Source: Holosporaceae bacterium
Lineage (GTDB): Bacteria; Pseudomonadota; Alphaproteobacteria; UBA3830
Reading direction: 5' to 3'
NCBI GenBank assembly: GCA_031288225.1
Contig: JAITRU010000005.1
Span: forward strand, 1-40,038
DNA length: 40,038 nucleotides
Positions 10,807 to 20,266 of the stretch are shown in pieces; within the stretch, counting starts at the first letter, position 1; each line of letters opens with the position of its first letter. The position numbers and the translations under genes are program-made. A model generated the notes under the pieces. It was not told the DNA's origin. It saw nothing but the letters and a program-made list of their open reading frames with translations, and did not search any database.

Positions 10807-11685
10807 ATGTTTTGTGGTTATTTTGCTGCCATTGTCAGTCCATTCAGGGAAATGAAACTTGATTTTGTATCCCTTGAAAAATACCTTGCCCACCTAATTG
10901 GTTCTGGAATTTCTGGCGTCGTTGTTTGTGGATCAACCGGTGAATCTCTTCTGTTATCTCCCGATGAGAGGCTCGAATTGGTACGGGCAACTTCGGTCAT
11001 CGCCGGGGGAAAAGTAAAAGTCATCGCTGGCACGTTGGATCCATCAACGAATAATTGTGTGCGGTTTATGCGCCAAGTGGAGCATTTTGTGGATGGATTT
11101 CTTTGCATATGTCCATTCTTTATAAAACCGTCTCAATCGCAGATATATACTCATTTTGAGAGATTAAGTGCTAGCATAGAACTTCCGATTATCCTCTATA
11201 ACAATCCAGCGCGGACGGGGGTAAAATTAGATTTCGAGACTTTTATTAAACTAAGCCAGCTAAAAAATATTTTGGCAATCAAGGAATGTGCTGCTGATTT
11301 ATCCGTGTTTGCTCATTGGCGCTCCGCTCTGAATGATATTGGAAAGGAATTTAATTTTCTTGCAGGAAATGATGAGGTAGCACCCGCTGCGATGGCGATG
11401 GGAGCATCCGGAGCCATTTCCGTAAGTGCAAATGTTGCTCCGATTTTGTGCCAAAAAATGTACGAAGCGTTGAACAAACAGGATATGGAAAAATTCAAAG
11501 TCCTACGCGACGATCTTGACCAACTACATCGATTGATGTTTGAAGAGCCAAGCCCAGCTCCGGTAAAGTATGCCCTTAGCCGATTGGGAATGGTGAAAAA
11601 CGAACTACGTGCACCTCTATGCCCGGTAGGACTAATTTTACAGGAAAAAATAGATTTATGGCTACGAAAAATTGGGCTATTATAG
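10807..11685 (+). CDS. dapA: 4-hydroxy-tetrahydrodipicolinate synthase
   Basis: This enzyme condenses pyruvate with aspartate semialdehyde in the diaminopimelate/lysine pathway, which supplies peptidoglycan. The (beta/alpha)8 aldolase fold shows GSTGES (usually GTTGES, so the first catalytic Thr is Ser), YNNPARTG with the catalytic tyrosine, and the Schiff-base lysine in AIKECAADL. The length of about 292 residues is normal. I place the start at the ATG after AGGGAAG; the GTG immediately before it (10804) is possible. It is followed by smpB, a frequent alphaproteobacterial arrangement. The Thr-to-Ser change and weak divergence leave some chance of another DapA-family aldolase such as an N-acetylneuraminate lyase-like enzyme. 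Confidence 0.88.
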   Translation: MFCGYFAAIVSPFREMKLDFVSLEKYLAHLIGSGISGVVVCGSTGESLLLSPDERLELVRATSVIAGGKVKVIAGTLDPSTNNCVRFMRQVEHFVDGFLCICPFFIKPSQSQIYTHFERLSASIELPIILYNNPARTGVKLDFETFIKLSQLKNILAIKECAADLSVFAHWRSALNDIGKEFNFLAGNDEVAPAAMAMGASGAISVSANVAPILCQKMYEALNKQDMEKFKVLRDDLDQLHRLMFEEPSPAPVKYALSRLGMVKNELRAPLCPVGLILQEKIDLWLRKIGLL

Positions 11686-11716
11686 CCATATTAGTTGGCA
11701 CAAAGGGAATCACCCA

Positions 11717-12184
11717 ATGGCAGAATATAAAGAGATTGGATACAATCGCCGAGCAAGTTACGATTATAATATTCAGGAAAAGATAGAAGCTGGCATCGTG
11801 TTATGTGGCAGTGAAGTGAAATCTTTGCGCTCTCACAAGGTTAATCTGATGGATGCCTATGCCGGCATGTCACGCCGCGGTGAGCTATTTTTGTATCAAA
11901 TGCATATTCCGGAGTATGCGCTGGCAAATCGCATGAATCATGATCCAAAAAGATCGCGAAAGTTGCTGTTGCATAAAAAACAATTGCTGAAATTAATTGG
12001 ACAACTGAAAAAGGGAGGCAATACATTAATTCCAATCAGTGTGTATTTCAATGAAAAAGGCTTTGTAAAAGTATCACTGGGACTGGGCAAAGGTAAGAAA
12101 AACATAGATAAAAGAGAAGCGATTAAAGAACGTGAATGGAACAGAGAAAAATCAAGATTGCTGAAAAATCACCAAAAAAAGTAG
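11717..12184 (+). CDS. smpB: tmRNA-binding protein SmpB
   Basis: SmpB delivers tmRNA to stalled ribosomes in trans-translation. The 155-residue product has the beta-barrel core with NRRASYDYNIQEKIEAGIVL, the GSEVKSLR motif, and the RSRKLLLHKKQ segment. It ends in a lysine-rich tail that mimics mRNA/anticodon contacts in the ribosome. The start is the ATG at 11717 with GGGAA upstream; an earlier in-frame start would read into the end of dapA. No tmRNA gene was recognised in this window. Confidence 0.95.
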   Translation: MAEYKEIGYNRRASYDYNIQEKIEAGIVLCGSEVKSLRSHKVNLMDAYAGMSRRGELFLYQMHIPEYALANRMNHDPKRSRKLLLHKKQLLKLIGQLKKGGNTLIPISVYFNEKGFVKVSLGLGKGKKNIDKREAIKEREWNREKSRLLKNHQKK

Positions 12185-12199
12185 AAACAGGATGTTAAA

Positions 12200-12670
12200 A
12201 TGGGAAAAGAAGATAATTTTGTGCTATTGGATGCTTTTAGGAAAAAATGTTTTGTGATTGACTGGCCACTTTGTCGTATCTTAATGGAAGATAAGGAATT
12301 CCCGTGGATTTTTTTAATTCCTCGGCGTCCAAATATACGACAGATGAATCATCTTTCGCCGGAGGATCGGCTCATTCTGATGGAAGAAATAACCGTGGCA
12401 TCCAACCTAATGGAGCAGCTGTTTCCAACAGATATGCTGAATGTTGCGGCCATAGGCAATAAAACCCCCCAACTGCACATTCACATAATTTCTCGAAATA
12501 AACAGGATTCACTATGGCCAGATGTGGTCTGGGGAAGGCAAATGCAAAAATTACCAGACGACAAAATGGATCATAATCTGTCCGTGATTAGGACTGCGTT
12601 TGCGGCTATTCCGATGGAAAGTGCGTGCGAAGGAAAGGTCATAATTCATAGTAAAGTTATGGAAACCTAG
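12200..12670 (+). CDS. HIT-family (histidine triad) protein
   Basis: HIT proteins hydrolyse or transfer nucleoside phosphoramidates and related nucleotides; the substrate here is unknown. The signature is PQLHIHIISR near residue 90, in which the first triad histidine is Gln (Q-x-H-x-H), a form common in alphaproteobacterial members of this group. Upstream features typical of the family are the FLIPRRPN strand-loop and the LSPEDRLILMEEI helix. The length is 156 residues. It lies 15 nt after smpB and 17 nt before the comM-like gene, so it probably belongs to the same transcript. Confidence 0.85.
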   Translation: MGKEDNFVLLDAFRKKCFVIDWPLCRILMEDKEFPWIFLIPRRPNIRQMNHLSPEDRLILMEEITVASNLMEQLFPTDMLNVAAIGNKTPQLHIHIISRNKQDSLWPDVVWGRQMQKLPDDKMDHNLSVIRTAFAAIPMESACEGKVIIHSKVMET

Positions 12671-12687
12671 CAAGGGATTTAGAGCAG

Positions 12688-14193
12688 GTGCAGGCTAATA
12701 TAAAAACGGTTTCATTTCTTGGCATTTCTGCCATAGAGATAGACGTTCAACTTCAAATGCTGAATGGGCTCCCGAGTTTTACCATAGTAGGTTTGCCTGA
12801 TAAAACAGTGGCAGAATCACGGGAACGCATTCGTGCCTGTCTCTATTCACTTGGTATTTCTCTGCCATCCAAAAGAATTACAGTAAATCTTGCTCCGGCG
12901 GATGTGCAAAAGGAGGGCAGTCACTATGATCTTCCCATAGCACTTGCTCTGCTAACGGCGATGGATGTTATCCAGAGCGAAGATGTTCAGGATATTGTAG
13001 CGGTCGGAGAGCTGTCGTTAAGCGGCAATCTCGCCAGGGTTCCGGGCGTACTGCCAGCTGCCATTATGGCCAAATCAGCCAACAAAATATTGGTCTGTCC
13101 AGAAGCTTGCATCCAAGAAGCGGCATGGATTGGACATGATTCCATACTGGCACCCAAAAGCCTGCTCGCTCTAATTAATCATTTTAAAGGAGAGCAAATT
13201 CTACCTAAAGTGGAAACAAAACACGCTGATATTTCAGTAAACACTGCGAAATATGGTTGTTTTAGTGATGTAAAGGGACAAATGGTAGCAAAACGAGCGA
13301 TGGAAATAGCTGCGGCAGGCGCCCATAATATGCTCATGTTGGGTCCTCCCGGTGTAGGAAAATCTCTACTTGCATCGAAAATTCCAAGTATATTGCCACC
13401 ATTTACATCGGAAGAAGCTCTAGAAGTTACTATGATTCATAGTTTAGCAGGACAAATAGCTGATGCGGGACTTGTTATGGAAAGGCCCTATAGAGCGCCG
13501 CATCATTCGGCTTCTCTGGTAGCCTTGGTGGGAGGTGGTATGTATGCTAAACCTGGTGAAATTTCTCTGGCTCATAGAGGTGTTCTTTTTCTTGATGAGC
13601 TTCCGGAATTTTCGCGAGCCGCTCTCGAATCCCTGAGACAGCCGTTGGAAACAGGTAACATCAGCATTGCCAGAGCCAACAGCCATGTGACATATCCAGC
13701 AAGAATTCAGTTGATAGCTGCCATGAATCCGTGTCGCTGCGGTTATCTCGGCATAGCTGGTAAGGAATGCAACCTTGCTCCAAAGTGCGGCAAGGATTAT
13801 CTAAGAAAAATTTCTGGTCCTCTATTGGATAGAATCGATCTGTTTGTCGATGTTCCGGATGTAACCATTGATGATTTTGCGCAAAACAAGGGAAACATAG
13901 AAACATCGGATGCTATTCGTGCTCGGGTTATCGGGGCACGGGAAATTCAGTTGGAAAGATATAAAAACAAAGATTTTTGCACCAATGCCGAAGCAACAGG
14001 TCACGAACTAGAATGCTATTTAACGGATAATGCCAAGCAAATACTGTATAAATGCGTTGACAAAGCAAAGATATCAGCTCGTGGTTACTACAAAATCGTC
14101 AAACTAGCGATGACTTTATCTGATATTTTAAATATTAATGCCATTGGCGAAGAACAAATATCAGAAGCGCTTGGCTATAGGAGGATATTTTAG
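12688..14193 (+). CDS. comM: YifB/ComM-type AAA+ ATPase (Mg-chelatase-like)
   Basis: ComM-type hexameric helicases drive branch migration during integration of incoming single-stranded DNA; many carriers have it without known competence. An N-terminal Lon-protease-like fold with NLAPADVQKEGSHYDLPIAL covers about residues 1-170. The AAA+ core has Walker A GPPGVGKSLLASK near 220, Walker B LFLDELPEF near 294, and a cysteine-containing segment MNPCRCGYLG. The GTG start has AGGGA 10 nt upstream. The 501-residue length is typical and all motifs appear intact. Confidence 0.93.
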   Translation: MQANIKTVSFLGISAIEIDVQLQMLNGLPSFTIVGLPDKTVAESRERIRACLYSLGISLPSKRITVNLAPADVQKEGSHYDLPIALALLTAMDVIQSEDVQDIVAVGELSLSGNLARVPGVLPAAIMAKSANKILVCPEACIQEAAWIGHDSILAPKSLLALINHFKGEQILPKVETKHADISVNTAKYGCFSDVKGQMVAKRAMEIAAAGAHNMLMLGPPGVGKSLLASKIPSILPPFTSEEALEVTMIHSLAGQIADAGLVMERPYRAPHHSASLVALVGGGMYAKPGEISLAHRGVLFLDELPEFSRAALESLRQPLETGNISIARANSHVTYPARIQLIAAMNPCRCGYLGIAGKECNLAPKCGKDYLRKISGPLLDRIDLFVDVPDVTIDDFAQNKGNIETSDAIRARVIGAREIQLERYKNKDFCTNAEATGHELECYLTDNAKQILYKCVDKAKISARGYYKIVKLAMTLSDILNINAIGEEQISEALGYRRIF

Positions 14194-14275
14194 CCGATGC
14201 AATCGCGGAAGTATTTTCTATTGGTGCTTAGGATTTTTGGGTGGGAACAAAACTCATTGTTGGATTTTGTTATTC

Positions 14276-14299
14276 GCATGTGACTGCATGTGATACACT
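14276..14299 (+). promoter_or_regulatory. Tandem 8-bp repeat over a putative -10, upstream of the oxidoreductase operon
   Basis: GCATGTGA occurs at 14276-14283 and again at 14286-14293, exactly 10 bp apart (one helical turn). The second copy runs into TGATACACT, which could be an extended -10 (TACACT at 14294-14299). The arrangement resembles an operator for a dimeric or tandem-binding regulator placed on the promoter of the 14338-18834 operon. No clear -35 is seen. Low-confidence visual call. Confidence 0.3.
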
Positions 14300-14337
14300 A
14301 TGGCTTTCTGTAGTTTTTTGTGTTTATCGGAGGTTAA

Positions 14338-14889
14338 ATGTTTCAGGTGAGAATTCACGGTAGAGGAGGGCAGGGTGTTGTTACGGCGGCCGAGTTGTTG
14401 TCTGTTGCTGCGTTTCTAGAAGGGAAACACGCCCAGGCGTTTCCCAGCTTTGGTTCCGAAAGGATGGGAGCTCCGGTAATGGCGTTTTGCCGTATTTCTT
14501 CACGGGAAATTCGCCTGCGGGAACCTGTCATGGAACCAGATGCCGTTATTATTCAGGACAGTACACTTATAGAATCTGTGAATGTATTTCAGGGCGTCAT
14601 CAATAATGGCTGTGTATTAATAAATTCCACAACAGATATTTCTTCGACACTTAATATTAAGCTTGTAACCATAAAGTGCATTAATGCTACAGCCATTGCC
14701 ATGGCTCACATCGGTAGGCCATTGCCGAACGCTGTTCTTCTTGGTAGCTTTGCGGCTATTACGAATGTTGTGGATATTGAATCTGTTGTAAAAGCAATCG
14801 GTATGCAATTTCCGCGAGCCATGGCTGAAAAAAACATTGCTGCTGCCCGCGACGCCTACACGGAAACAAAATCTGCTGTTGCGGTATAA
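14338..14889 (+). CDS. 2-oxoacid:acceptor oxidoreductase, gamma subunit
   Basis: This is the gamma subunit of the pyruvate/2-oxoacid:ferredoxin oxidoreductase superfamily, which contributes to coenzyme A binding. The family signature RIHGRGGQGVVTAAELL is at residues 5-21, and FPSFGSERMGAPVMAF follows at about 41-56. The length of 183 is typical. A strong Shine-Dalgarno (GGAGG) precedes the ATG. It is the first gene of a four-gene operon gamma-alpha-beta-flavoprotein. The exact 2-oxoacid substrate (pyruvate, 2-oxoglutarate, branched-chain or aryl 2-oxoacid) cannot be read from the sequence. Confidence 0.9.
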   Translation: MFQVRIHGRGGQGVVTAAELLSVAAFLEGKHAQAFPSFGSERMGAPVMAFCRISSREIRLREPVMEPDAVIIQDSTLIESVNVFQGVINNGCVLINSTTDISSTLNIKLVTIKCINATAIAMAHIGRPLPNAVLLGSFAAITNVVDIESVVKAIGMQFPRAMAEKNIAAARDAYTETKSAVAV

Positions 14890-15008
14890 GCGCCACAGAT
14901 TGTAGAATAGATTGACGTTGGTTGATTAATATCTTATGGGTAAGAGTAGATACGCGTAGTAGCAGTGGTTAGGATTGCCATGAGGTGAAAGAAAAATTGG
15001 GGGGAATA

Positions 15009-16199
15009 ATGCTGCATCAGCTGGAAGGATCTCAGGCAATAGCAAAGGTAGTTGCCATGTGTCGTCCGAATTTGATTTGTGCCTATCCCATCACACCGCA
15101 AACACATATTGTGGAGGAGCTTGGAGAGATTGTAAGAAGCGGTGAGTTACAGAATTGCGAATACCTGAATGTGGAATCCGAAATGGCTGCACTCAGCGCT
15201 ACCATAGGAGCCCAAGCAGCTGGAATTAGAAGCTATACGGCTACATCTAGTCAGGGATTGCTACACATGGCTGAAGCCATCTACAATGCATCGGGCTTAG
15301 AATTACCCATTGTAATGACCATTGGCAATCGGGCTATCGGTTCTCCCCTAAATATCTGGAATGATCATTCGGATGCCATGGCGGTGCGGGATGCCGGCTG
15401 GATAATGCTTTTTGCGGAAAGTAATCAGGAGGCTGTCAATTTACATATTCAAGCATTTAGGATAGCCGAAATGGTAAAGTGTCCGGTAATGGTGTGCGTA
15501 GATGGTTTTATATTGACGCATGCCTATGAGCGCATAAATATTCCGGACCAAAAGGAAGTAGATGAATTTTTACCAGCCTATGAGCCACACATAACAATGG
15601 ACACGGCGAACCCACTCTCCATCGGCACCATGGTCCCTCCGGAATATTTCATGGAAGTGAGATACATCGCCCATCTAAGGCAGCAGAAATCCATCAGTAT
15701 CATTGAGCATGTTGCGGATAAGTTTGCCGATAAATTTGGCGGCAATTCCGGCGGCCTTTTTCATAAATATAACATTCAGGATGCTGAAACCATCGTTGTT
15801 ACTATGGGTTCCGTTGCCGGTACTATTCGGGATGTGGTGGATGATATCAACTGTGAAAGTGGCAATAAATTTGGCGTGCTAACATTGATTAGCTATAGAC
15901 CATTTCCCCAAAAAGAAATCCGGGAAGCTCTTAAAAATGCCAAAAAAATCGTGGTGGTGGAAAAGGCGCTTGCGGTTGGCATCGGTGGCATATTGGTGCA
16001 GGAGATAAAACTCAGCCTTGCGGGAATAAATGTCAACATTACTTCGGTAGTCGCTGGATTGGGAGGTAAGCCGATAACTCGATCTATGCTCTATGATTGT
16101 CTGTTGGGAAGCAGTCATGAAGAGACCAAATTCCTGGGGCTAAATGATGATTTGGTGAAAAAGAAATGCCTTTTTGCCTGCGATGCGTCAGTAATTTAG
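15009..16199 (+). CDS. 2-oxoacid:acceptor oxidoreductase, alpha subunit (PorA-like)
   Basis: The alpha subunit holds the thiamine-pyrimidine domain and substrate-binding site. Visible family motifs are LEGSQAIAKVV at the N-terminus, the CAYPITPQTHIVEEL segment with the conserved YPITP, and ESEMAALSATIGAQAAG, which carries the glutamate that activates thiamine. The TATSSQGLLHMAE segment is also typical. The C-terminal half carries domain II/III motifs such as TMGSVAGTIRD. I chose the ATG at 15009, since GGGGGGAAT sits directly upstream and homologues begin near here; a GTG at 14985 is in frame. It has 396 residues, and YPITP with domain order resembles pyruvate-type enzymes. Confidence 0.9.
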   Translation: MLHQLEGSQAIAKVVAMCRPNLICAYPITPQTHIVEELGEIVRSGELQNCEYLNVESEMAALSATIGAQAAGIRSYTATSSQGLLHMAEAIYNASGLELPIVMTIGNRAIGSPLNIWNDHSDAMAVRDAGWIMLFAESNQEAVNLHIQAFRIAEMVKCPVMVCVDGFILTHAYERINIPDQKEVDEFLPAYEPHITMDTANPLSIGTMVPPEYFMEVRYIAHLRQQKSISIIEHVADKFADKFGGNSGGLFHKYNIQDAETIVVTMGSVAGTIRDVVDDINCESGNKFGVLTLISYRPFPQKEIREALKNAKKIVVVEKALAVGIGGILVQEIKLSLAGINVNITSVVAGLGGKPITRSMLYDCLLGSSHEETKFLGLNDDLVKKKCLFACDASVI

Positions 16200-16229
16200 T
16201 GGATTAGTTAGAAAATTGGAGAAGTGTTA

Positions 16230-17219
16230 GTGTCCTATCCTACAATCGGTGGTCCCGCTGCCGAGAAAAAAAACACAAATGTGGCTCATGATGTCTGTGT
16301 GCAATCGCAGATAGATCGTCGAAATACCATAACAAGTGGGCATAGAGCTTGTCAGGGATGTGGAGAAGCGCTGGCTGCCCGCTGTGTACTTGATGCCGCC
16401 TACAGCGCCACGAATGGAAACATAGTAGTCGTCAATGCTACGGGGTGTTTGGAGGTGTTTTCCTGCGTATATCCGGAGAATGCTTGGAATATTCCTTGGT
16501 TGCACTCATTATTTGCCAATGCACCATCGGTGGCAAGCGGAGTGGCTGCTGCAATGCATGTTTCGGGGAAATCTACACGGGTCATCGCCCAGGGAGGAGA
16601 CGGAGCAACGACTGATATAGGAATGGGAGCACTGTCCGGAATGTTTGACCGTAACGATGATGTTCTATACGTTTGCTACGATAACCAGGCCTATATGAAT
16701 ACTGGAGTGCAGAGATCCAGCTCTACTCCTCCGATGGCCAGAACTGCCACGACTTTTCCTGTTGGTTCCTATCTTGGAAACGATGCAAAGAGTGGTAAAA
16801 ATCTTCCGGAAATAGCCATTGCTCACAATATTCCATATGTTGCAACCGCCAGCGTTGCCCATGTGACTGATTTGGAACAGAAAGTTATGGCCGCTATTCA
16901 TATTCGAGGAGCAAGATACATTCATGTGCACGTGCCATGCCCACTGGGATGGGGGATTAAGACTTCAGAGACCATCAAGATAGCAAGATTGGCCATCGAT
17001 TGTGGTTTATTCCCGCTGTTCGAAGTTGTAAATGGTGCAATGACAACGTCCTTTACCATCGAAAATCTCGTGCCGGTTGAAGAATATCTGAAGCCCCAGA
17101 GAAGATTTGCCCATTTGTTTGGTAAAAATGCCGTTCCCGATGCCATTGCTCATATCCAAAAGCTGGCGGATGAAAACATAAAAAGATACAAGTTGCTAGG
17201 AGAGAATGCGCATGAATAA
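16230..17219 (+). CDS. 2-oxoacid:acceptor oxidoreductase, beta subunit (PorB-like)
   Basis: The beta subunit binds the thiamine pyrophosphate diphosphate/Mg and the proximal [4Fe-4S] cluster. Cluster ligands of the PorB type are visible: C41 and C44 (HRACQGCG), C73 (NATGC) and a later cysteine in [10 protein letters not shown]. The TPP motif starts [10 protein letters not shown] and continues through DNQAYMNTG. The start is GTG at 16230 because GGAGAA ends 6 nt before it; a GTG at 16224 would sit on the ribosome site. It has 329 residues and ends 8 nt inside the next gene. The presence of the beta-subunit cluster separates it from aerobic 2-oxoacid dehydrogenases. Confidence 0.9.
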   Translation: MSYPTIGGPAAEKKNTNVAHDVCVQSQIDRRNTITSGHRACQGCGEALAARCVLDAAYSATNGNIVVVNATGCLEVFSCVYPENAWNIPWLHSLFANAPSVASGVAAAMHVSGKSTRVIAQGGDGATTDIGMGALSGMFDRNDDVLYVCYDNQAYMNTGVQRSSSTPPMARTATTFPVGSYLGNDAKSGKNLPEIAIAHNIPYVATASVAHVTDLEQKVMAAIHIRGARYIHVHVPCPLGWGIKTSETIKIARLAIDCGLFPLFEVVNGAMTTSFTIENLVPVEEYLKPQRRFAHLFGKNAVPDAIAHIQKLADENIKRYKLLGENAHE

Positions 17220-18834
17220 GAATTATCCATTTGCTACGGTACTGGCAGCTACGACAAGCCTAAGGAATAAAACCGGTTCTTGGCGCACAATGTGCCCTCA
17301 TTATGTCAATCTCATGCCCCCCTGTAACGCTGTATGTCCAGCCGGAGAAAATGTACAACAGTGGCTATCATTTGCCCAGAAAGGACATTTCCGACAGGCA
17401 TGGAATGTAATTGTTCAGAATAATCCTTTCCCAGCAATCATGGGGCGTATTTGCTATCACACATGCGAAAAGGTGTGCAATCGGTTGCATTTGGACGAAG
17501 CTGTTAACATCAATCTGTTGGAGAGAGCCATAGGGGATATTGCGATTTCCCATGGCTGGAAGTTCGAGAGTGTTATTCCGGCAACCGGCAAGAAAGTACT
17601 CATTGTTGGATCCGGCCCCAGTGGGCTGGCTGCGTCCTATTTTCTGAGGAAATTAGGCCATGAGGTTGAGATTAAAGAAGCTCATGCCCTAGTTGGAGGC
17701 ATGATGAGGTATGGAGTTCCAAGATTTCGTCTACCGGACAGCATTATAGATGCGGAAATTCGTCGCATAACTGATTTGGGAGTAAAAATCTCCTGCAACA
17801 GCCGAGTTGGCAACCTCAAAAGCGAAATGAACAAGTTTGACGCCATTTATTTGAGCATAGGAGCATCAAAACCCACAAAACCAGATGTGGAAGTAAGACC
17901 AGGCTCTACCATCATAGACGCAGTGGATTTATTTAAAAGATTGACCAATGAGCAGTCACATTCCTCCGTGGAGCTCGGGAAAAGAGTGGCTGTTTACGGC
18001 GGCGGTAATACCGCCATAGATGCAGCGCGCATGGCGTTGCGACTTGGAGCTGAGAAGGTTAATATCATATATCGCAGAACATTGAACAGTATGCCAGCCC
18101 ACGAGATGGAAATTCATGAAGCATTGTCCGAAGGCATAAAAATCTTGTGTTTGAGAACCATCAAAAGCGTAGATCACAAAGAAATTTTGATGGAAAAAAT
18201 GAACTATGATGAAGAAAGTGGAATTCTAACCAAGTCCGGTGAAGAGGAAACTGTAACAGCGGATTCTGTAATATTTGCCATAGGACAATTTGTGGATGAT
18301 TCTATCATCAAAAACATTGATGGTATTGCAATGGCCGATGGTGGAATTATTGGGGTTAACGAATGTATGATGACAGGAGCAAGGGGAATTTTCGCCGGGG
18401 GGGACGCCATTTCCGCCAAAAGAACTGCAACGATTGCCATCGCCCATGGTAAAAAAAGTGCACACTACATTGATGCCTATCTGAGTGGCAAGGAAGTGGA
18501 ACAAAAACAGAAGCCGGATATCGTAAATTTCAAAAAACTAAACACAAACTACTATCCTAAGATTCCGAGAATCAACCTGCTTCCGGCTGCGTCTATTTCT
18601 TTGGAAGAAAGAACTGTAGCTCTAACAGAGAAAGAAATTATAGTAGAATCATCGCGTTGTCTTTCCTGTGGGAATTGTTTCCATTGCTATAACTGCTATG
18701 GCTATTGTCCCGAAAATGCCATCAAAAAATTGCCGGATGGATCACTGGAAGTGGATCTCAATTACTGCAAAGGATGCGGTATCTGCGCCGTCGAGTGTCC
18801 CTGCGGAGCTATAAAAATGATGCAGGAAAAATAG
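17212..18834 (+). CDS. GltD-like NAD(P)/FAD oxidoreductase with C-terminal ferredoxin domain (OFOR partner subunit)
   Basis: The domain order is as follows. A cysteine-rich N-terminal Fe-S domain (residues 25-95, with [11 protein letters not shown] and CYHTCEKVC) resembles glutamate synthase small subunit and dihydropyrimidine dehydrogenase. FAD-binding [20 protein letters not shown] follows at 129-148, then NAD(P)-binding [18 protein letters not shown] at 259-276. A C-terminal ferredoxin-like module has two cysteine clusters (483-499 and 519-531). There is no glutamate synthase large subunit nearby. Operon position after PorB with an 8-nt overlap suggests it shuttles electrons between the 2-oxoacid oxidoreductase and NAD(P)H and supplies the missing delta (ferredoxin) subunit. 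The arrangement resembles the NAD-linked phenylglyoxylate oxidoreductase (Pad) subunit set. The start was chosen for Shine-Dalgarno spacing over an ATG two codons earlier. Confidence 0.87.
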   Translation: MNKNYPFATVLAATTSLRNKTGSWRTMCPHYVNLMPPCNAVCPAGENVQQWLSFAQKGHFRQAWNVIVQNNPFPAIMGRICYHTCEKVCNRLHLDEAVNINLLERAIGDIAISHGWKFESVIPATGKKVLIVGSGPSGLAASYFLRKLGHEVEIKEAHALVGGMMRYGVPRFRLPDSIIDAEIRRITDLGVKISCNSRVGNLKSEMNKFDAIYLSIGASKPTKPDVEVRPGSTIIDAVDLFKRLTNEQSHSSVELGKRVAVYGGGNTAIDAARMALRLGAEKVNIIYRRTLNSMPAHEMEIHEALSEGIKILCLRTIKSVDHKEILMEKMNYDEESGILTKSGEEETVTADSVIFAIGQFVDDSIIKNIDGIAMADGGIIGVNECMMTGARGIFAGGDAISAKRTATIAIAHGKKSAHYIDAYLSGKEVEQKQKPDIVNFKKLNTNYYPKIPRINLLPAASISLEERTVALTEKEIIVESSRCLSCGNCFHCYNCYGYCPENAIKKLPDGSLEVDLNYCKGCGICAVECPCGAIKMMQEK

Positions 18835-18891
18835 GGAAGCAGTGCCAAATCCAAACGGTGCATCATCCCTGGGGGAGGTAGAAAACGCATC

Positions 18892-20196
18892 CTAGAGCAA
18901 TTTTTGTGCCGTACGATCCTCAAGCTGATGCATGGAATACAATGCAAACATAGCAAATGCAAACATGAACGCTCCGAGATAGTAGCACGATCCTGTGTTT
19001 TTCATGATGATCTCCGCCACTAGCGGCGTTGTACCGGCAAAGACAGAATGACTAATGCCAAATGACAGCGCTATGGCAGTGCAGCGTATATGGGTAGGAA
19101 AAGCCTCTGCGTAGAAGGCTGCTCTTCCCCCAAAAAATATTCCCAGACAACCGCCTATTGCAATTTCAAATAACATATGTAAACACAAATTATAGCTGTT
19201 CAACGTAGTGAACATCGGAAATATACACAACATGGTAGCTCCTATGCTACTCATCATCACTATTTTCCGTCCAAATTTATCAGACAACATACCACCCAGT
19301 GGAATGAAGATGGTCATGCACAAATTTACCAGAGTTGTGAATAAAAACGCCTGCTGCTGCGTAGCTATCTCTGCCACTTTAAAATAATTATGCAGATATG
19401 TCAGGAGCATGTAAAAAACTACTCCACCATAGGCGTTGATTGATACGGCATAGCCTATTGTTTTTGCGTGCTTTTTTATGGTTACAATAATGGAATTTGA
19501 GTTTTTTGCTCTGGTTCTGTCGGAAGATTTTATCGGCATTCGGTTTTCACAATTTTCCACAACGCACTGACAAAAAAAACTCTCCGTCTCTTCCATTTCA
19601 TAGCGTAGGTAAACGCCAAATGCGGCGATAACAACTCCTAAGAGAAACGGAATTCTCCACCCATAAAGCTCAAAATTGGCAGGATCCATAAAAGTAGTCA
19701 GCAGCGATGAGACAAATAAGCCAAGCAGTACTCCCAAAGGACTTCCAAAGTCAGACCAACTGCCGAAAAATCCCCTTTTCTTGGGAGGAGCACGCTCCAC
19801 CAGGTAGACCATTGATCCGGAAAAATCTCCACCTATGGCAATACCTTGAAAAAGCCGAATAACGGCAAGAGATATGGGTGCCAGGACACCTATGCTTTCA
19901 TAGGTGGGCAACAGGCCAGTTAAGAATGTCGGAATCGACATTGTGAGAATGGAAATAATAAGCGCTAACCGCCGCCCAAATACATCTCCAATGTAGCCCA
20001 ACACGATCCCACCAAGAGGCCTCGAAAAAAAACCAAAAGCAAAAACAAGATAAGTTAACAGTAGAGACGAATTACTATCTGCCGGAAAAAACAACCTAGA
20101 CAGTGTCGTAGCAAACAACCCATACAGGGTGTAATCAAACCACTCCAGCGTATTTCCTATTGCACATGCCAGGACGCTTTTTGTCTGCTTATTCAT
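18892..20196 (-). CDS. MHS-family (ProP-like) MFS transporter
   Basis: This is a proton-coupled metabolite symporter of the major facilitator superfamily with about 12 membrane segments. The N-terminal signature GNTLEWFDYTLYGLFA is characteristic of the metabolite:H+ symporter group that includes ProP, KgtP and ShiA. GYIGDVFGRRLAL (loop 2-3) and the equivalent loop 8-9 motif GGMLSDKFGRKI are intact, as is the RLFQGIAIGGDFSGS helix. The substrate cannot be inferred beyond osmolytes, organic acids or dicarboxylates. The start at 20196 is supported by GGAG 8 nt upstream; it lies 70 nt after the tRNA-Glu gene on the same strand. Confidence 0.88.
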   Translation of the reverse strand: MNKQTKSVLACAIGNTLEWFDYTLYGLFATTLSRLFFPADSNSSLLLTYLVFAFGFFSRPLGGIVLGYIGDVFGRRLALIISILTMSIPTFLTGLLPTYESIGVLAPISLAVIRLFQGIAIGGDFSGSMVYLVERAPPKKRGFFGSWSDFGSPLGVLLGLFVSSLLTTFMDPANFELYGWRIPFLLGVVIAAFGVYLRYEMEETESFFCQCVVENCENRMPIKSSDRTRAKNSNSIIVTIKKHAKTIGYAVSINAYGGVVFYMLLTYLHNYFKVAEIATQQQAFLFTTLVNLCMTIFIPLGGMLSDKFGRKIVMMSSIGATMLCIFPMFTTLNSYNLCLHMLFEIAIGGCLGIFFGGRAAFYAEAFPTHIRCTAIALSFGISHSVFAGTTPLVAEIIMKNTGSCYYLGAFMFAFAMFALYSMHQLEDRTAQKLL

Positions 20197-20266
20197 TCCA
20201 CGACTCCGCCACTGGAACCACAATCTGCAATATTTACTTCTATTTACTTCTAAAGCACCTCAGAGA

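Noticed and set aside
17212-18834. Glutamate synthase small subunit (gltD)
   Set aside because: There is no gltB nearby; the protein has an added ferredoxin domain and sits in the 2-oxoacid oxidoreductase operon.
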